NCBI RefSeq assembly: GCF_024626525.1
Contig: NZ_JANJGU010000011.1
Coordinates: 62,001-126,000, forward strand
DNA length: 64,000 nucleotides
Direction: 5' to 3'
Source: Lederbergia panacisoli
GTDB taxonomy: Bacteria; Bacillota; Bacilli; Bacillales; Bacillaceae_C
Shown here: piece after piece, positions 1-8,880 of the stretch
Numbering within the stretch: the stretch's first letter is position 1
Layout: each line of letters opens with the position of its first letter
Program-made: the position numbers and the translations under genes
The notes under the pieces: model-generated
Database searches by the model: none
What the model was told of the DNA's origin: nothing
The model's input: the letters and a program-made list of their open reading frames with translations, nothing else

Positions 1-1
1 T

Positions 2-289
2 TTGTATGAAGAACATGCCCTTTTGTATTTAAAGCGGCTTAGACAAAGGCACCTATTTTTAATGATTGGAATCGAGGACACGACTCTTCAAAATCGAGCT
101 AATGAGACGTCAAATAGTGTGCAACAGACTATGATCAAAAGCATCGCACAACAGCAAATACTCTTTAAGAAGAAAGAAAAAATAAAATGGGAAAGGCAAG
201 GGCTTGTCATGATAGAAGCCAAAGAAGAAAACCTAGCCACTGCCGCAGTTTCTCATTATATCGATGTCATGAACCGGAATTTGCTGTAG
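2..289 (+). CDS. Unidentified protein, C-terminal part, cut by window edge
   Basis: An open frame runs from the window edge to a stop at 287-289. The visible 95 residues are mostly charged and helical-looking (KKKEKIKWERQ near residue 57), with no signal peptide or membrane segment. I do not recognise the family. The first in-frame TTG at base 2 has no visible ribosome site because the upstream DNA is missing, so this is probably the tail of a longer gene. A second open frame (187-471) overlaps its end and contains the tandem repeat described next. It could also be a chance frame. Confidence 0.3.
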   Translation: MYEEHALLYLKRLRQRHLFLMIGIEDTTLQNRANETSNSVQQTMIKSIAQQQILFKKKEKIKWERQGLVMIEAKEENLATAAVSHYIDVMNRNLL

Positions 290-303
290 CAGTAAGACTG
301 GCC

Positions 304-408
304 AATCATCTAATAGAACTGGTGAAACGTCTAATAGAGTCGTTCAACCATCTAATAGAACTACCGAAACGTCTAATAGGACCGGTCAATCGTCTAATAG
401 AAGCTACG
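304..408. repeat. Five tandem 21-bp units, heptad-coding
   Basis: The core TCTAATAG recurs at 309, 330, 351, 372 and 393, exactly 21 bp apart. In the open frame 187-471 each unit reads as seven residues of the pattern N/K-H/R-L-I-E/G-x-x. The units differ at several bases but keep the L-I-E core and the alternation of NHLIE and KRLIE. Whether the frame is translated is unclear: it lacks a convincing ribosome site. The repeat lies between the partial first gene and the minus-strand terminator. Confidence 0.8.
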
Positions 409-433
409 AATAGCAAATACATTCTGCAAAACA

Positions 434-487
434 GCAGAAAAAAAGAAAAAAAAGCGAATCTATCAACATAAAAGCTGGTAGATTCGC
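434..487 (-). terminator. Intrinsic terminator of the SpoIIM-like gene
   Basis: On the minus strand, GCGAATCTA pairs with TAGATTCGC (454-487) and is followed directly by a long T-rich tract (434-453). It lies about 20 bp beyond the stop of the minus-strand gene at 507. Confidence 0.75.
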
Positions 488-506
488 CAAATAGTGTATT
501 TATATC

Positions 507-1478
507 TTATGAATTAGAAACTGAACGTTTTAACAGTATTTTTCCAATCAGTACATAAAGGATTAAGCCTAATACTGTTAGAATTGCTACTATGTACTTC
601 CACTCTAAAGAGATTGCTGCTGGGGTAATGAAACCCTCAATGATTCCAGCGATAATAAATAGGGGGATGGTTCCAAGCAATAATTGTACGGATCGTTTTG
701 CTTGGTGTTTTAAATGAAAGGACCTTGAAAACTGACCAGGTACTAAAAGCTTATAACCCATTAATAAGCCCGCACCGCCAGCAATGAAAATAGCAGTGAG
801 CTCAATCATTCCATGAGGTACGATATATGCCCAGAAGTCATACGTTTTTCCGTATTGCCAAAATAGTGCAGCAAGGGCACCTATTATAATGCCATTATAA
901 ATCATTACATACACAGTTAATAATCCAAATGTTACGCCACCTGCAAAAGCCAAGATAGCAACTTGAATATTATTCGTCATAATACTAGCGGACATTAAAG
1001 GAGAATCAACAGCTCCATCACCGCTCCCCAACTGATTTGGATCAACATTTTGCGCAATTTCAGCAGGAAGGATTGAATACAAGTTCAAGGGATCGTTTAT
1101 AACAGAGAAAAAACTACCGATTGCACCAAGGGAAAAGAGCAACATCGCAATGGCAACAGCTTTCCATTGTCCTAATAATAACCCAATAAATGTCGTACTA
1201 AAAAAATGTCTGATTTGCTTAAAACTTGAGATTTGATCTTTATATAAAAGATTATGAGATTTTGAAACGAGACCATTTAAGTATTCTGTTACTTCTTCTT
1301 TTGGAAAATACGTTTGACTATACGATAGATTTTGGGCAGCTTTTTGATAAAGCCTGTTAAAATGTTCGATATCCGCCGCTGTATACGTATTTTTCCGTTT
1401 TTGTAAAACATTTATAAGTTGTTCAAGCAGTTTCCAGTCTTCACGATGTTGCTTTATAAATTGCTTTAGATTCATCAT
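507..1478 (-). CDS. SpoIIM-like (DUF95) integral membrane protein
   Basis: The 323-residue product has a soluble, helical first 100 residues, then about six hydrophobic segments (roughly 105-130, 170-190, 192-212, 218-240, 268-290 and 295-315). This is the arrangement of the stage II sporulation protein M/DUF95 family, whose non-sporulation members are of unknown function. The gene diverges from an RDD-family gene across 112 bp. SpoIIM-like and RDD genes are often neighbours in Gram-positive genomes, so the two products may form one membrane assembly (inference). The sporulation SpoIIM proper is shorter and lacks the long N-terminal domain, so a direct sporulation role should not be assumed. 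A terminator follows the gene. Confidence 0.75.
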   Translation of the reverse strand: MMNLKQFIKQHREDWKLLEQLINVLQKRKNTYTAADIEHFNRLYQKAAQNLSYSQTYFPKEEVTEYLNGLVSKSHNLLYKDQISSFKQIRHFFSTTFIGLLLGQWKAVAIAMLLFSLGAIGSFFSVINDPLNLYSILPAEIAQNVDPNQLGSGDGAVDSPLMSASIMTNNIQVAILAFAGGVTFGLLTVYVMIYNGIIIGALAALFWQYGKTYDFWAYIVPHGMIELTAIFIAGGAGLLMGYKLLVPGQFSRSFHLKHQAKRSVQLLLGTIPLFIIAGIIEGFITPAAISLEWKYIVAILTVLGLILYVLIGKILLKRSVSNS

Positions 1479-1590
1479 AGCACCTGCACTATCTATAATT
1501 TAATTCCTAATCTATTCTTCTTATTATAGTAATTTAATTATAAAATAGAAACAGCTTCTAGAGAAATAACAAAGAAACGAGGTTTTTCTT

Positions 1591-2385
1591 TTGAACGAAG
1601 ACCGTTTAGATATAAAAACACCCGAGTATGTATCTCTTCAATTTCAAGTTGCAGGACTTGGAAGCAGGACGGCTGCTTTTATAATCGATCAGCTTATTTT
1701 AATGGCTTTTAATATAGCAATTGTTGTCATCTTTCTTATTATTGCTTATGGGCAGCCAGACATTTTGTTTTTCCTTGATCTGCATTCATATCTTATAGCT
1801 TTTATCATCATCGGAATATTTTTTATAAACTGGGGCTATTTTTTTGCATTTGAATACTTTTCTGGGGGTAGAACTCCCGGAAAACGTGCGATGGGGATTA
1901 GAGTAATCCAAGAAAATGGGCATAGCATCACATTATTATCGAGTTTTATTCGTAACCTTTTACGAATCATTGATTCATTACCATCTGGTTATTTTCTAGG
2001 AATCATTATGATTTTCTTCCACTCAAAACATAAGCGTGTCGGTGACATAGTTGCTGGCTCGATTGTAGTACACGAAAGAAAAACGAATAGAAAAAACAAG
2101 CTTTCTCCTATTGAAAAGGAAATTCAAGCTAGGGGATTATCAAAAAACGATTTAATCATTGAAGAATGGTCATTAAAATCTATTAATATGAAAGATTGGA
2201 AATTAATCCAAACATATGTCAATCGTTTTTTGCAATTGCCGAAAAATGAAAAAGATGATTTAACGAAACAAGTTGCTGCAATTTTATTTCCAAAGCTTGG
2301 CATTGAACTAGAAGATGTGGATTTAGAAAATAAGCTGCTCATCGTCTATTTAATGTTAAAGGAAGAATGGGAATTTGAACTATAA
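1591..2385 (+). CDS. RDD family membrane protein
   Basis: The 264-residue product starts at TTG 1591, behind an AACGAGG ribosome site. Residues about 15-160 form an RDD domain: hydrophobic segments near 28-50, 67-90 and 125-145, with the polar motif GRTPGKRAMGIRV between them. A hydrophilic C-terminal region of about 100 residues follows. The biochemical role of RDD proteins is mostly unknown (some are implicated in ion exchange). It is divergent to the SpoIIM-like gene and runs into the lipoprotein gene 11 bp downstream, so these likely share a transcript. Confidence 0.75.
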   Translation: MNEDRLDIKTPEYVSLQFQVAGLGSRTAAFIIDQLILMAFNIAIVVIFLIIAYGQPDILFFLDLHSYLIAFIIIGIFFINWGYFFAFEYFSGGRTPGKRAMGIRVIQENGHSITLLSSFIRNLLRIIDSLPSGYFLGIIMIFFHSKHKRVGDIVAGSIVVHERKTNRKNKLSPIEKEIQARGLSKNDLIIEEWSLKSINMKDWKLIQTYVNRFLQLPKNEKDDLTKQVAAILFPKLGIELEDVDLENKLLIVYLMLKEEWEFEL

Positions 2386-2396
2386 GGGGCAGCTAT

Positions 2397-3068
2397 ATGG
2401 TAAAAATTCGTATATCTTTATTGTTATTGATTGGAATTTTGTTAGTAGGTTGTACTAATACTGAAGTAATTACTGAGCCCGAAAAGAAAGAAGAGGAGCC
2501 AGCAAAACAGGAAGTCAACATCATTGATTATTTTCTTCCCATAGAAAATTCAGAGATTCGAACAGAAATACCAACTCATGTGGTTTTACACTTTATAAGC
2601 AATGTAGGAGAAAATATTGAAGACCCTTATAATGTCGAAAAAGTGAATTCAATATTTACTGAATATGGCGTTTCAGCTCATTATTTAATTGGCAGGGCTG
2701 GCGAGATCTACCAGCTTGTGCCTGAAGATAGGGTAGCGTACCATGCGGGATCAGGTGTTTTACCTTATTTTACAAAGTACAGAAATAAAATGAATCAATT
2801 TTCTATTGGCATAGAAATGTTAGCAATTGGTACGAGGGAAGAAATGGAATCAATGATAAGTGGAGATATATATGATTCTATTAATCCTTTATTCATTGGA
2901 TACACTGATGATCAATATAAAGCATTAATCTTATTATTGGATGACATTATTGATCGGAATTCATCCATCGAGAGAAATCGGAACTACATTATCGGGCATG
3001 ATGAATATGCCTCTGGCAGAAAAACAGATCCTGGTTCATTGTTTGAGTGGTCGAAAATCGGGTTTTAG
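2397..3068 (+). CDS. N-acetylmuramoyl-L-alanine amidase, lipoprotein
   Basis: The 223-residue product has a lipoprotein signal peptide ending in LLVGC (Cys about residue 19), so it is exported and lipid-anchored. Residues about 55-215 match the Amidase_2/PGRP fold: the zinc ligands are the His in VVLHFIS, the His in IIGHDEYASG and the Asp in KTDPG, with the conserved YLIGRAGEIYQLV strand between. The family cleaves the amide bond between MurNAc and the stem peptide, which suggests cell-wall turnover. It starts at ATG 2397, after GGGGCAG. The next gene starts 16 bp downstream. Confidence 0.85.
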   Translation: MVKIRISLLLLIGILLVGCTNTEVITEPEKKEEEPAKQEVNIIDYFLPIENSEIRTEIPTHVVLHFISNVGENIEDPYNVEKVNSIFTEYGVSAHYLIGRAGEIYQLVPEDRVAYHAGSGVLPYFTKYRNKMNQFSIGIEMLAIGTREEMESMISGDIYDSINPLFIGYTDDQYKALILLLDDIIDRNSSIERNRNYIIGHDEYASGRKTDPGSLFEWSKIGF

Positions 3069-3084
3069 CAAAAAAGGTGATAAT

Positions 3085-3732
3085 ATGGAAAAAGAATTAA
3101 TTATTTCTCAAACAGAAAAATTTGTTTATGAACAATTGCATGATGATTCAAGCGGTCACGACTGGTGGCATATATATCGGGTTACTAAAGTGGCAAAAGC
3201 ACTGGCATTAAAAGAAAATGCTAATATGTTTATTTGCGAAATGGCTGCGTTCCTCCACGATGTGGCTGATGAAAAATTGAATGCATCCGAAGAAGAAGGA
3301 ATTAATAAAGTAAGGGAATTTCTACTATCTATAAAAGTTGGAGAGGATTATATTTCCGCTATTATGGAAATCATTACGACTATGTCCTTTAAAGGTGGAG
3401 GACGGCCGCCAATGAAAACGCTAGAGGGAATGATTGTCCAGGATGCCGACCGTCTTGATGCAATTGGAGCAATTGGCATTGCCAGAACGTTTGCGTATTC
3501 AGGGACAAAAAATCAATTAATATATCATCCTAAAATAAAACCGGAAGAGAAATTGGATCCAACACAATACCGAAAAAGAGAAACAACAGCCATTAATCAT
3601 TTTCATGAAAAGCTTTTTAAACTTAAGGATACTATGAATACTAAAATGGCTAAAGATATGGCTGAAAGCAGACATCAATATATGGAAGAATATTTAGAGA
3701 CATTTTTAAAAGAATGGGGTGGAGATCTTTGA
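3085..3732 (+). CDS. HD-domain phosphohydrolase (YpgQ/YedJ type)
   Basis: The open frame extends upstream into the amidase gene, but ATG 3085 has the ribosome site AAAAAAGGTGA and gives a 215-residue protein of normal family length. The HD metal site is visible: His in SGHDWWH, His-Asp in FLHDVAD, and the distal Asp in QDADRLDAIG, followed by the family signature IGAIGIARTF. Homologues such as B. subtilis YpgQ are cytosolic metal-dependent nucleotide pyrophosphohydrolases. The exact substrate here cannot be read from sequence. Confidence 0.85.
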   Translation: MEKELIISQTEKFVYEQLHDDSSGHDWWHIYRVTKVAKALALKENANMFICEMAAFLHDVADEKLNASEEEGINKVREFLLSIKVGEDYISAIMEIITTMSFKGGGRPPMKTLEGMIVQDADRLDAIGAIGIARTFAYSGTKNQLIYHPKIKPEEKLDPTQYRKRETTAINHFHEKLFKLKDTMNTKMAKDMAESRHQYMEEYLETFLKEWGGDL

Positions 3733-3740
3733 TAAAAAAA

Positions 3741-4043
3741 TCAAGATCTCTTTTCTTTACTTATTATTTCAGTAATAACAAAAGCTAAATTATCATTTCC
3801 AAATAAAGATAAAATATTTAATAAAGTATCGTTGCTGATGTCACTGCCATTTTCTTTAGCTACTGTTGAATGAATCGCTTTCCTTAAAGCCGAATTAGCT
3901 GCCTGATCAGGATATGCTTGTCCATATACTTTTTCTGGATCAAGGTCATGGTTTATACACCATTGAGCAAATATTAAAATCATCATTTCCTCGTCATTTT
4001 GATAATTTTCTTTTACACGTTTTTCTATATCTTGATAATTCAA
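3741..4043 (-). CDS. Small conserved-looking hypothetical protein
   Basis: The 100-residue product starts at TTG 4043, which has an excellent site (AAAGGAGTGA) five bases upstream. It is predicted soluble and mainly helical, with no signal peptide. I do not recognise the family. It is convergent with the HD hydrolase and divergent from the rlmN-type gene. The strong ribosome site and clean coding frame support it being real. Confidence 0.6.
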   Translation of the reverse strand: MNYQDIEKRVKENYQNDEEMMILIFAQWCINHDLDPEKVYGQAYPDQAANSALRKAIHSTVAKENGSDISNDTLLNILSLFGNDNLAFVITEIISKEKRS

Positions 4044-4179
4044 GACTATTCACTCCTTTGAATGAAGATAATAAACCGTCATTTCAATATTTGGTAGTTG
4101 TGACAATAGTGATTTTCCTATATTATAGATTAGGCAACGTTTTTATTGAAACTCAATGTTTTAGAAATGAGGAATCATA

Positions 4180-5243
4180 ATGAAACAATCAATATATGGA
4201 TTGACAATGGAACAATTAACCGAATGGTTATTGGAACAAGGACAAAAAAATATCGTGCCCAGCAAATTTGGGATTGGCTTTATAAGAAAAGAATAACATC
4301 TTTTTCAGAAATGAAAAATTTAAATAAAGACTGCTTAGAATTATTAGAAGAACATTTCGAAATTGAACTTTTACAGGAATCCGTAAAACAAGAGTCAGCT
4401 GATGGAACGATTAAGTTTCTATTTGAATTGCCAGATGGAAATTTGATTGAAACCGTGTTGATGAGTTTTTCATACGGATTATCGGTTTGTGTGACAACTC
4501 AAGTAGGCTGCAATATCGGATGTAGTTTTTGTGCCAGTGGTATTTTGAGAAAAAGCCGTGATTTAAACAGTGGTGAAATTGTCGGCCAAATTATGAAAGT
4601 GCAACATTTCCTTGATGCGAGAGGAAGAGATGAGAGGGTTAGCCATATTGTTGTTATGGGTATCGGAGAACCATTTGATAACTATACTAATTTGATGAAT
4701 TTCCTGCGTGTAGTGAATGATCCGAAAGGACTTTCAATTGGTGCTAGACATATTACCGTCTCAACAAGTGGACTCGCTCAAAAAATTCGTGAATTTGCTG
4801 ATGAGGATTTACAAGTCAATCTAGCTTTATCCTTGCACGCTCCAAATGATGAATTAAGAACAAAAATCATGAAAATCAATAAAGCATTCCCAATTGAAAA
4901 ACTAATGGCCGCCCTTGATTATTATTTAGAAAAAAATAACCGTAGGGTGACAATCGAATATATTTTATTGAGGGACGTTAATGATCATGAGAAGGAAGCA
5001 TTGGAACTTGCAAAGCTGCTTCATGACAAGCGTCATCTCACATATGTTAATTTGATTCCATATAATCCAGTTAATGAACATATACAATATGAGCGCAGTG
5101 AAAAGAAAGATATTCTTGCTTTTTATGATATATTAAAGAAAAAAGGCATTCAATGTGGTATTCGCCATGAACAAGGTACGGATATCGATGCTGCATGTGG
5201 ACAGCTTAGAAGTAAACAAATAAAGAAAACAAAAGCAGTGTAA
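4180..5243 (+). pseudogene. rlmN: rlmN-type 23S rRNA methyltransferase, frameshifted near the 5' end
   Basis: The product is a radical-SAM methyltransferase of the RlmN/Cfr family, which methylates A2503 of 23S rRNA (RlmN also acts on tRNA). The cluster motif CNIGCSFC is intact, with [11 protein letters not shown] and the C-terminal [11 protein letters not shown] containing the second essential Cys. The natural start is ATG 4180 (site ATGAGGA), giving [22 protein letters not shown]. At 4244-4250 a run of seven A puts the rest ([12 protein letters not shown] onward) one base out of frame; eight A would restore it. The long frame beginning at 4146 only reads the 5' part in a wrong frame. This could be sequencing error, real loss, or slippage-rescued expression. 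RlmN and Cfr cannot be separated by eye. Confidence 0.8.
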
Positions 5244-5276
5244 AACGTATCTATTGTATAGATGCGTTTTTTTTTA
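5242..5276 (+). terminator. Terminator after the rlmN-type gene
   Basis: AAACGTATCTAT pairs with ATAGATGCGTTT (one G-U pair) around a three-base loop, followed by a run of T. It begins at the stop codon. Confidence 0.8.
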
Positions 5277-5294
5277 TTGAGAGGAGATAGAAAA

Positions 5295-5987
5295 ATGATT
5301 GAGGCTGTGTTTTTCGATCTATATGAAACGTTGATAACAGAGTGGGAGAACGGAAAAAAGAAAGCTGATTTTAGTCCCGCAAGTATGTTAGGAATGGAGC
5401 AAGTAATTTTTAAAAGAGAATGGAGCAAAAGAAAGGAACGAAGGATGGATGGATCTTTTTCAGATGCAAAAAGTTGTTTAGTCGATATATTAAATGCATT
5501 GGATACTCCTATTAAGATGGATGAAATTAATAATGCCATCGAACAAAGAAAGAAAGCAAAAGCAATCCCATTTCAATCAATTGATGAAAAAATTATTGAG
5601 ACGATTTTGCAAATAAAAGCAAAGGGCATCAAAGTCGGACTAATTAGCAATTGTGCACCTGAAGAGGTATTAGAGTGGGAGAATTCATCATTAGCCAATT
5701 TATTTGATACAGTTATTTTCTCATATGAGGTAAGATGCGCCAAACCGAATAAACAAATATATGATATCGCGTGTACTAACTTGAATGTTTTACCTGTACA
5801 TTCCTTATTCATTGGTGATGGCGGATCGAATGAATTATATGGGGCAAGAGAGGCAGGTTTAATGGCTTATCATGCAACATGGTTTCAACCATCATTTATC
5901 AGTAAAAAAATATCAGAATTTCCAAAGCTAAAAAAACCATCTGATATCCTAAAGTTTATAAAATCAAATAGTTATAAAACCTCATAA
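5295..5987 (+). CDS. HAD-superfamily hydrolase
   Basis: ATG 5295 follows GAGAGGAGA and is preferred over the earlier in-frame start inside the terminator. The 230-residue product has the four HAD motifs: FFDLYETLI (nucleophile Asp), LISNCAPEE, the Lys in CAKPNKQIY, and FIGDGGSNELYGA. The insertion between motifs I and II is of the helical subclass I cap type. The acid/base Asp position in motif I is Tyr (D-L-Y rather than D-x-D), which occurs in haloacid dehalogenase-like members and makes phosphatase activity less certain. The substrate is unknown. Confidence 0.8.
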   Translation: MIEAVFFDLYETLITEWENGKKKADFSPASMLGMEQVIFKREWSKRKERRMDGSFSDAKSCLVDILNALDTPIKMDEINNAIEQRKKAKAIPFQSIDEKIIETILQIKAKGIKVGLISNCAPEEVLEWENSSLANLFDTVIFSYEVRCAKPNKQIYDIACTNLNVLPVHSLFIGDGGSNELYGAREAGLMAYHATWFQPSFISKKISEFPKLKKPSDILKFIKSNSYKTS

Positions 5988-6006
5988 CATATCATGAGGT
6001 GATCTT

Positions 6007-6342
6007 ATGGCTAAATGGATCAGTATTTCGACATCAAAGCATCAACTAGCACTCCATGATGGAAACAGAATCATTAAAGTGTACCCGATTGCAGTAGGGA
6101 AAATGTTAACTCCAACACCTTCAGGAACGTATACCATTATTAATAAACAACCCCATCCAGGTGGTCCGTTTGGAGTGTTGTGGATGGGGTTATCAAGACC
6201 TCACTATGGAATTCATGGGACAAATAATCCTTCATCGATTGGAAAAAATGTTTCCCATGGCTGTATTAGAATGCATAACCGTGATGTATTAGATTTATCC
6301 TCACGCGTTCCAATCGGGACAAAAGTTGTTATTCATCGATAA
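6007..6342 (+). CDS. L,D-transpeptidase (YkuD domain only)
   Basis: The 111-residue product starts at ATG 6007 behind ATGAGGTGA. The catalytic motif is [12 protein letters not shown], with the upstream His in YGIHGTNNP. Family members cross-link peptidoglycan stem peptides through the active-site Cys. This copy is a bare catalytic domain: no signal peptide and no LysM domain are visible. Small YkuD proteins of this kind are common in bacilli, some associated with spores. It starts 20 bp after the HAD hydrolase gene and probably shares its transcript. Confidence 0.85.
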   Translation: MAKWISISTSKHQLALHDGNRIIKVYPIAVGKMLTPTPSGTYTIINKQPHPGGPFGVLWMGLSRPHYGIHGTNNPSSIGKNVSHGCIRMHNRDVLDLSSRVPIGTKVVIHR

Positions 6343-6346
6343 ACGA

Positions 6347-7225
6347 CTAAGCTTGAGAAGTAATCGGATGTTTTATGTGCCTCGGAAAACTATCATTATT
6401 CGATTTAACAAATAAAACTTCAGAGCCACTATACTTTTTTCGCCCAATTTGAATATTTGGATAGTCTGGTGTGTAATGAAATATTATTTTTCTGGTTGCA
6501 TCATCTGAAATTTCACATAAAATTTGTTGAATGTCAATTTCATTTTTACTGACGATGTCAAAAATATGGATGTGATCATGTTCTTTCTTAAAGAGCACGA
6601 TCACATTTTCTTTTTCAATAAAGTAGATATCGTTAGGGAAAACGCTCAGGCAATAAAACATCAAAACCCCTATTGCATTTTCCGTACAAAACTTTTGGGA
6701 AAGTGGTGCTCTTTCAGATACGAACTGATGGATGAAATTCAAATCCTTTGGATTCTTTATATCTAGTTTACGTATGTTTGCAGGAGAGGCTTCCTCAGCT
6801 TTAAAGTCTATTGAAAACTCATCCTCCTCAACTGCTTTAAATCCAAACTTTGGATAAAAGTCTAATACAGACTGATTAGCGAACAAATAAATAAAGTCAC
6901 ACTTTCCTTCATACTCTGCCATTACTTTACGCATTAAAGCACCTGAAAGTCCTTTATTCCGGTAATCAGAATGGGTCATGACAGTCCCGATCTGGACGGC
7001 TATTTTTCTTTCTCCGTCAATGAGTAGGTTTAATAAATTGACCGATACATTAGCAATAACATGATTTCCATCCACGTAAGAAAAAGGAATGTAATGACCA
7101 TCCCAGTATCCTTTTTGATACCATTCTTCAAAATCAATTCCAAAAATGTGATTTGCCAACTCATTGAAACTTTTTCTTAAGACATCATTTTTTTGATAAT
7201 CTGTTATAAATTGTAGTTGTTCCAT
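6347..7225 (-). CDS. GNAT-family N-acetyltransferase
   Basis: The 292-residue product carries a GNAT core at about residues 20-150: the acetyl-CoA loop lies in VMTHSDYRNKGLSGALM, followed by the strand and helix ending FYPKFGFKAVE. The C-terminal 140 residues resemble the extra domain of larger two-domain acetyltransferases. The acceptor substrate is unknown. It starts four bases after the mntH stop, so it is very likely co-transcribed with mntH. It converges with the transpeptidase gene. Confidence 0.8.
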   Translation of the reverse strand: MEQLQFITDYQKNDVLRKSFNELANHIFGIDFEEWYQKGYWDGHYIPFSYVDGNHVIANVSVNLLNLLIDGERKIAVQIGTVMTHSDYRNKGLSGALMRKVMAEYEGKCDFIYLFANQSVLDFYPKFGFKAVEEDEFSIDFKAEEASPANIRKLDIKNPKDLNFIHQFVSERAPLSQKFCTENAIGVLMFYCLSVFPNDIYFIEKENVIVLFKKEHDHIHIFDIVSKNEIDIQQILCEISDDATRKIIFHYTPDYPNIQIGRKKYSGSEVLFVKSNNDSFPRHIKHPITSQA

Positions 7226-7228
7226 ATC

Positions 7229-8587
7229 TCAACCTAAATCCTGTCCGGTTATGAGAATATAACCTATTAAAAATATATTTAAAACAATGATGACAGCTGT
7301 GCATATCCATGCCAATACTTTTGTGCCTCTTTTATTGGCAAATACACCCATTTTCTTTTTACTATTCGTGAATAAAATGAGCGGTACAACAGCAAAAGGA
7401 AGTTGTAAACTAAGAATAACTTGACTCCAAAGCAGAAGATCTGCCGTTCCTCTTGATCCTGCAATCCATGTAACTACAAAGGCTGGTACGACAGCAAGCA
7501 TACGAGTAATAACCCTTCTAAGCCATGGAGAGATTCTTAAATGTAAAAACCCTTCCATCACAATTTGACCAGATAATGTTCCGGTAATCGTTGAATTTTG
7601 CCCTGATGCAAGTAGTGCGACAGCAAATAATGTACTTGCAATTCCAACTCCTACAGTAGGGCTTAGTAATTTATATGCTTCTTCGATTTCGGATACTTGT
7701 ATTCCGTTTCCATGAAAGGCAGCCGCTCCTAATATTAGTATCGCAGAATTGATCAAAAAAGCCATCGTTAAAGAAAAAGTAGAATCAATAACGGAAAATT
7801 TCACCGCTTCTTTTTTGCCTTTTTCCGTCCTTTTATATTGACGCGTTTGCACAATGGAGGAATGCAAATAAAGATTATGCGGCATTACTGTAGCACCTAG
7901 AATCCCTAATGAGATAAAGAGCATTTGAGGATTTGTTACAATTTCCATTTTTGGAATATATCCATTTAATAGAGCGCCAATTTCCGGTTTTGAAGCAATA
8001 ACTTCAAAAACAAAAACGCCAAATATCGTAACCATCAGCACGATGACGATTGATTCAATAATACGGAATCCTTTTTTCTGTAATAATAAAAGCAATAATA
8101 CATCAACTGTCGTTATTAAAATTCCGATCAGTAAAGGAATTCTAAAAAGCAAATTCAATGCAATAGCAGAGCCAATAACTTCGGCAAGATCGGTTGCAAT
8201 AATCGCAAGTTCCGCCATGATCCATAGGAAAAATGCTGTTTTCACGCCTGTAGCATCCCTTGTTGCTTGGGCAAGATCCCTTCCAGTTACAATCCCAAGT
8301 TTTGCAGACAATGTTTGTAATAAAATAGCCATAAGACTAGAAATTAATATGATTGAAAGTAATATATAGCCGAATCGGGCTCCGCCTGCAATAGAAGTTG
8401 CCCAATTTCCGGGGTCTACATACCCGACAGCCACAAGAGATCCTGGGCCGGAAAATGCGAATAATTTTCTCCAAAACCCAGCATTATCAGGGATTCGAAC
8501 AGAATTATTTACCTCTTCTAAGCTAATGTTGGAACTACTTTTTAACCAACCTTGCTTATGATCTAAGACAGTATCTTTATTCCTCAA
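7229..8587 (-). CDS. mntH: Nramp-family Mn2+ transporter MntH
   Basis: Proton-coupled divalent metal importer of the cytoplasmic membrane. The Nramp signatures are present: DPGNWATSIAGG in segment 1 and MPHNLYLHSS in segment 6 (metal-binding Asp-Pro-Gly and Met-Pro-His), with about eleven hydrophobic segments over about 450 residues. The open frame reaches GTG 8596, but the ribosome site AAGGGGTGG touches that codon. TTG 8587, five bases after it, is the better start. An MntR-like operator lies about 40 bp upstream, so repression by manganese is likely. The acetyltransferase gene follows immediately. Confidence 0.9.
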   Translation of the reverse strand: MRNKDTVLDHKQGWLKSSSNISLEEVNNSVRIPDNAGFWRKLFAFSGPGSLVAVGYVDPGNWATSIAGGARFGYILLSIILISSLMAILLQTLSAKLGIVTGRDLAQATRDATGVKTAFFLWIMAELAIIATDLAEVIGSAIALNLLFRIPLLIGILITTVDVLLLLLLQKKGFRIIESIVIVLMVTIFGVFVFEVIASKPEIGALLNGYIPKMEIVTNPQMLFISLGILGATVMPHNLYLHSSIVQTRQYKRTEKGKKEAVKFSVIDSTFSLTMAFLINSAILILGAAAFHGNGIQVSEIEEAYKLLSPTVGVGIASTLFAVALLASGQNSTITGTLSGQIVMEGFLHLRISPWLRRVITRMLAVVPAFVVTWIAGSRGTADLLLWSQVILSLQLPFAVVPLILFTNSKKKMGVFANKRGTKVLAWICTAVIIVLNIFLIGYILITGQDLG

Positions 8588-8624
8588 CTTTCCCACCCCT
8601 TAAATTTTAGCTGTTAACTAAATA

Positions 8625-8643
8625 AGTTTACCTTGTGCAAATT
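8625..8643 (-). promoter_or_regulatory. Candidate MntR operator of mntH
   Basis: The minus strand reads AATTTGCACAAGGTAAACT. This closely resembles the B. subtilis mntH MntR site as I recall it (TTTGCCTTAAGGAAAC core), an imperfect palindrome just upstream of the gene. Confidence 0.6.
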
Positions 8644-8833
8644 TTATTGTAAAAAAATCCTTTTGTTTTTATAATAAATCCATATCCATTTAATTTGCAA
8701 GAAAAACAATCGAGTTTTTTGTGGAAATATATGATGATGTTAGCGATTTACATTGTATGATATTCTATAATCGAACTGAGGTAACTATAGGTGGAAAAAA
8801 AATGTTTAAAAGAAGAAATAATTCTATATGAGG

Positions 8834-8880
8834 GAAAAAAAAACCGGTATTAACCAAAAAGGTTATTCATCGGTCTTTTT
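8834..8880. terminator. Bidirectional terminator in the 8.6-8.9 kb gap
   Basis: ACCGGTATTAACC (8843-8855) pairs with GGTTATTCATCGGT (8861-8874, small mismatches), flanked by A-run on the left and T-run on the right. It serves the minus-strand gene ending at 8881. The rest of 8644-8833 shows no convincing gene; a nine-codon ATG frame at about 8802 is too short to support. Confidence 0.65.

Noticed and set aside
304-408. CRISPR-like spacing of the 21-bp repeat
   Set aside because: Units are contiguous with no unique spacers and are too short and degenerate.
187-471. 94-codon frame carrying the 21-bp repeat as a gene
   Set aside because: No convincing ribosome site and strong overlap with the preceding frame; kept only as a repeat.
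4146-4250. Upstream extension of the rlmN-type frame ([12 protein letters not shown]...) as a real N-terminus
   Set aside because: It is an out-of-frame reading of the conserved [13 protein letters not shown] segment.
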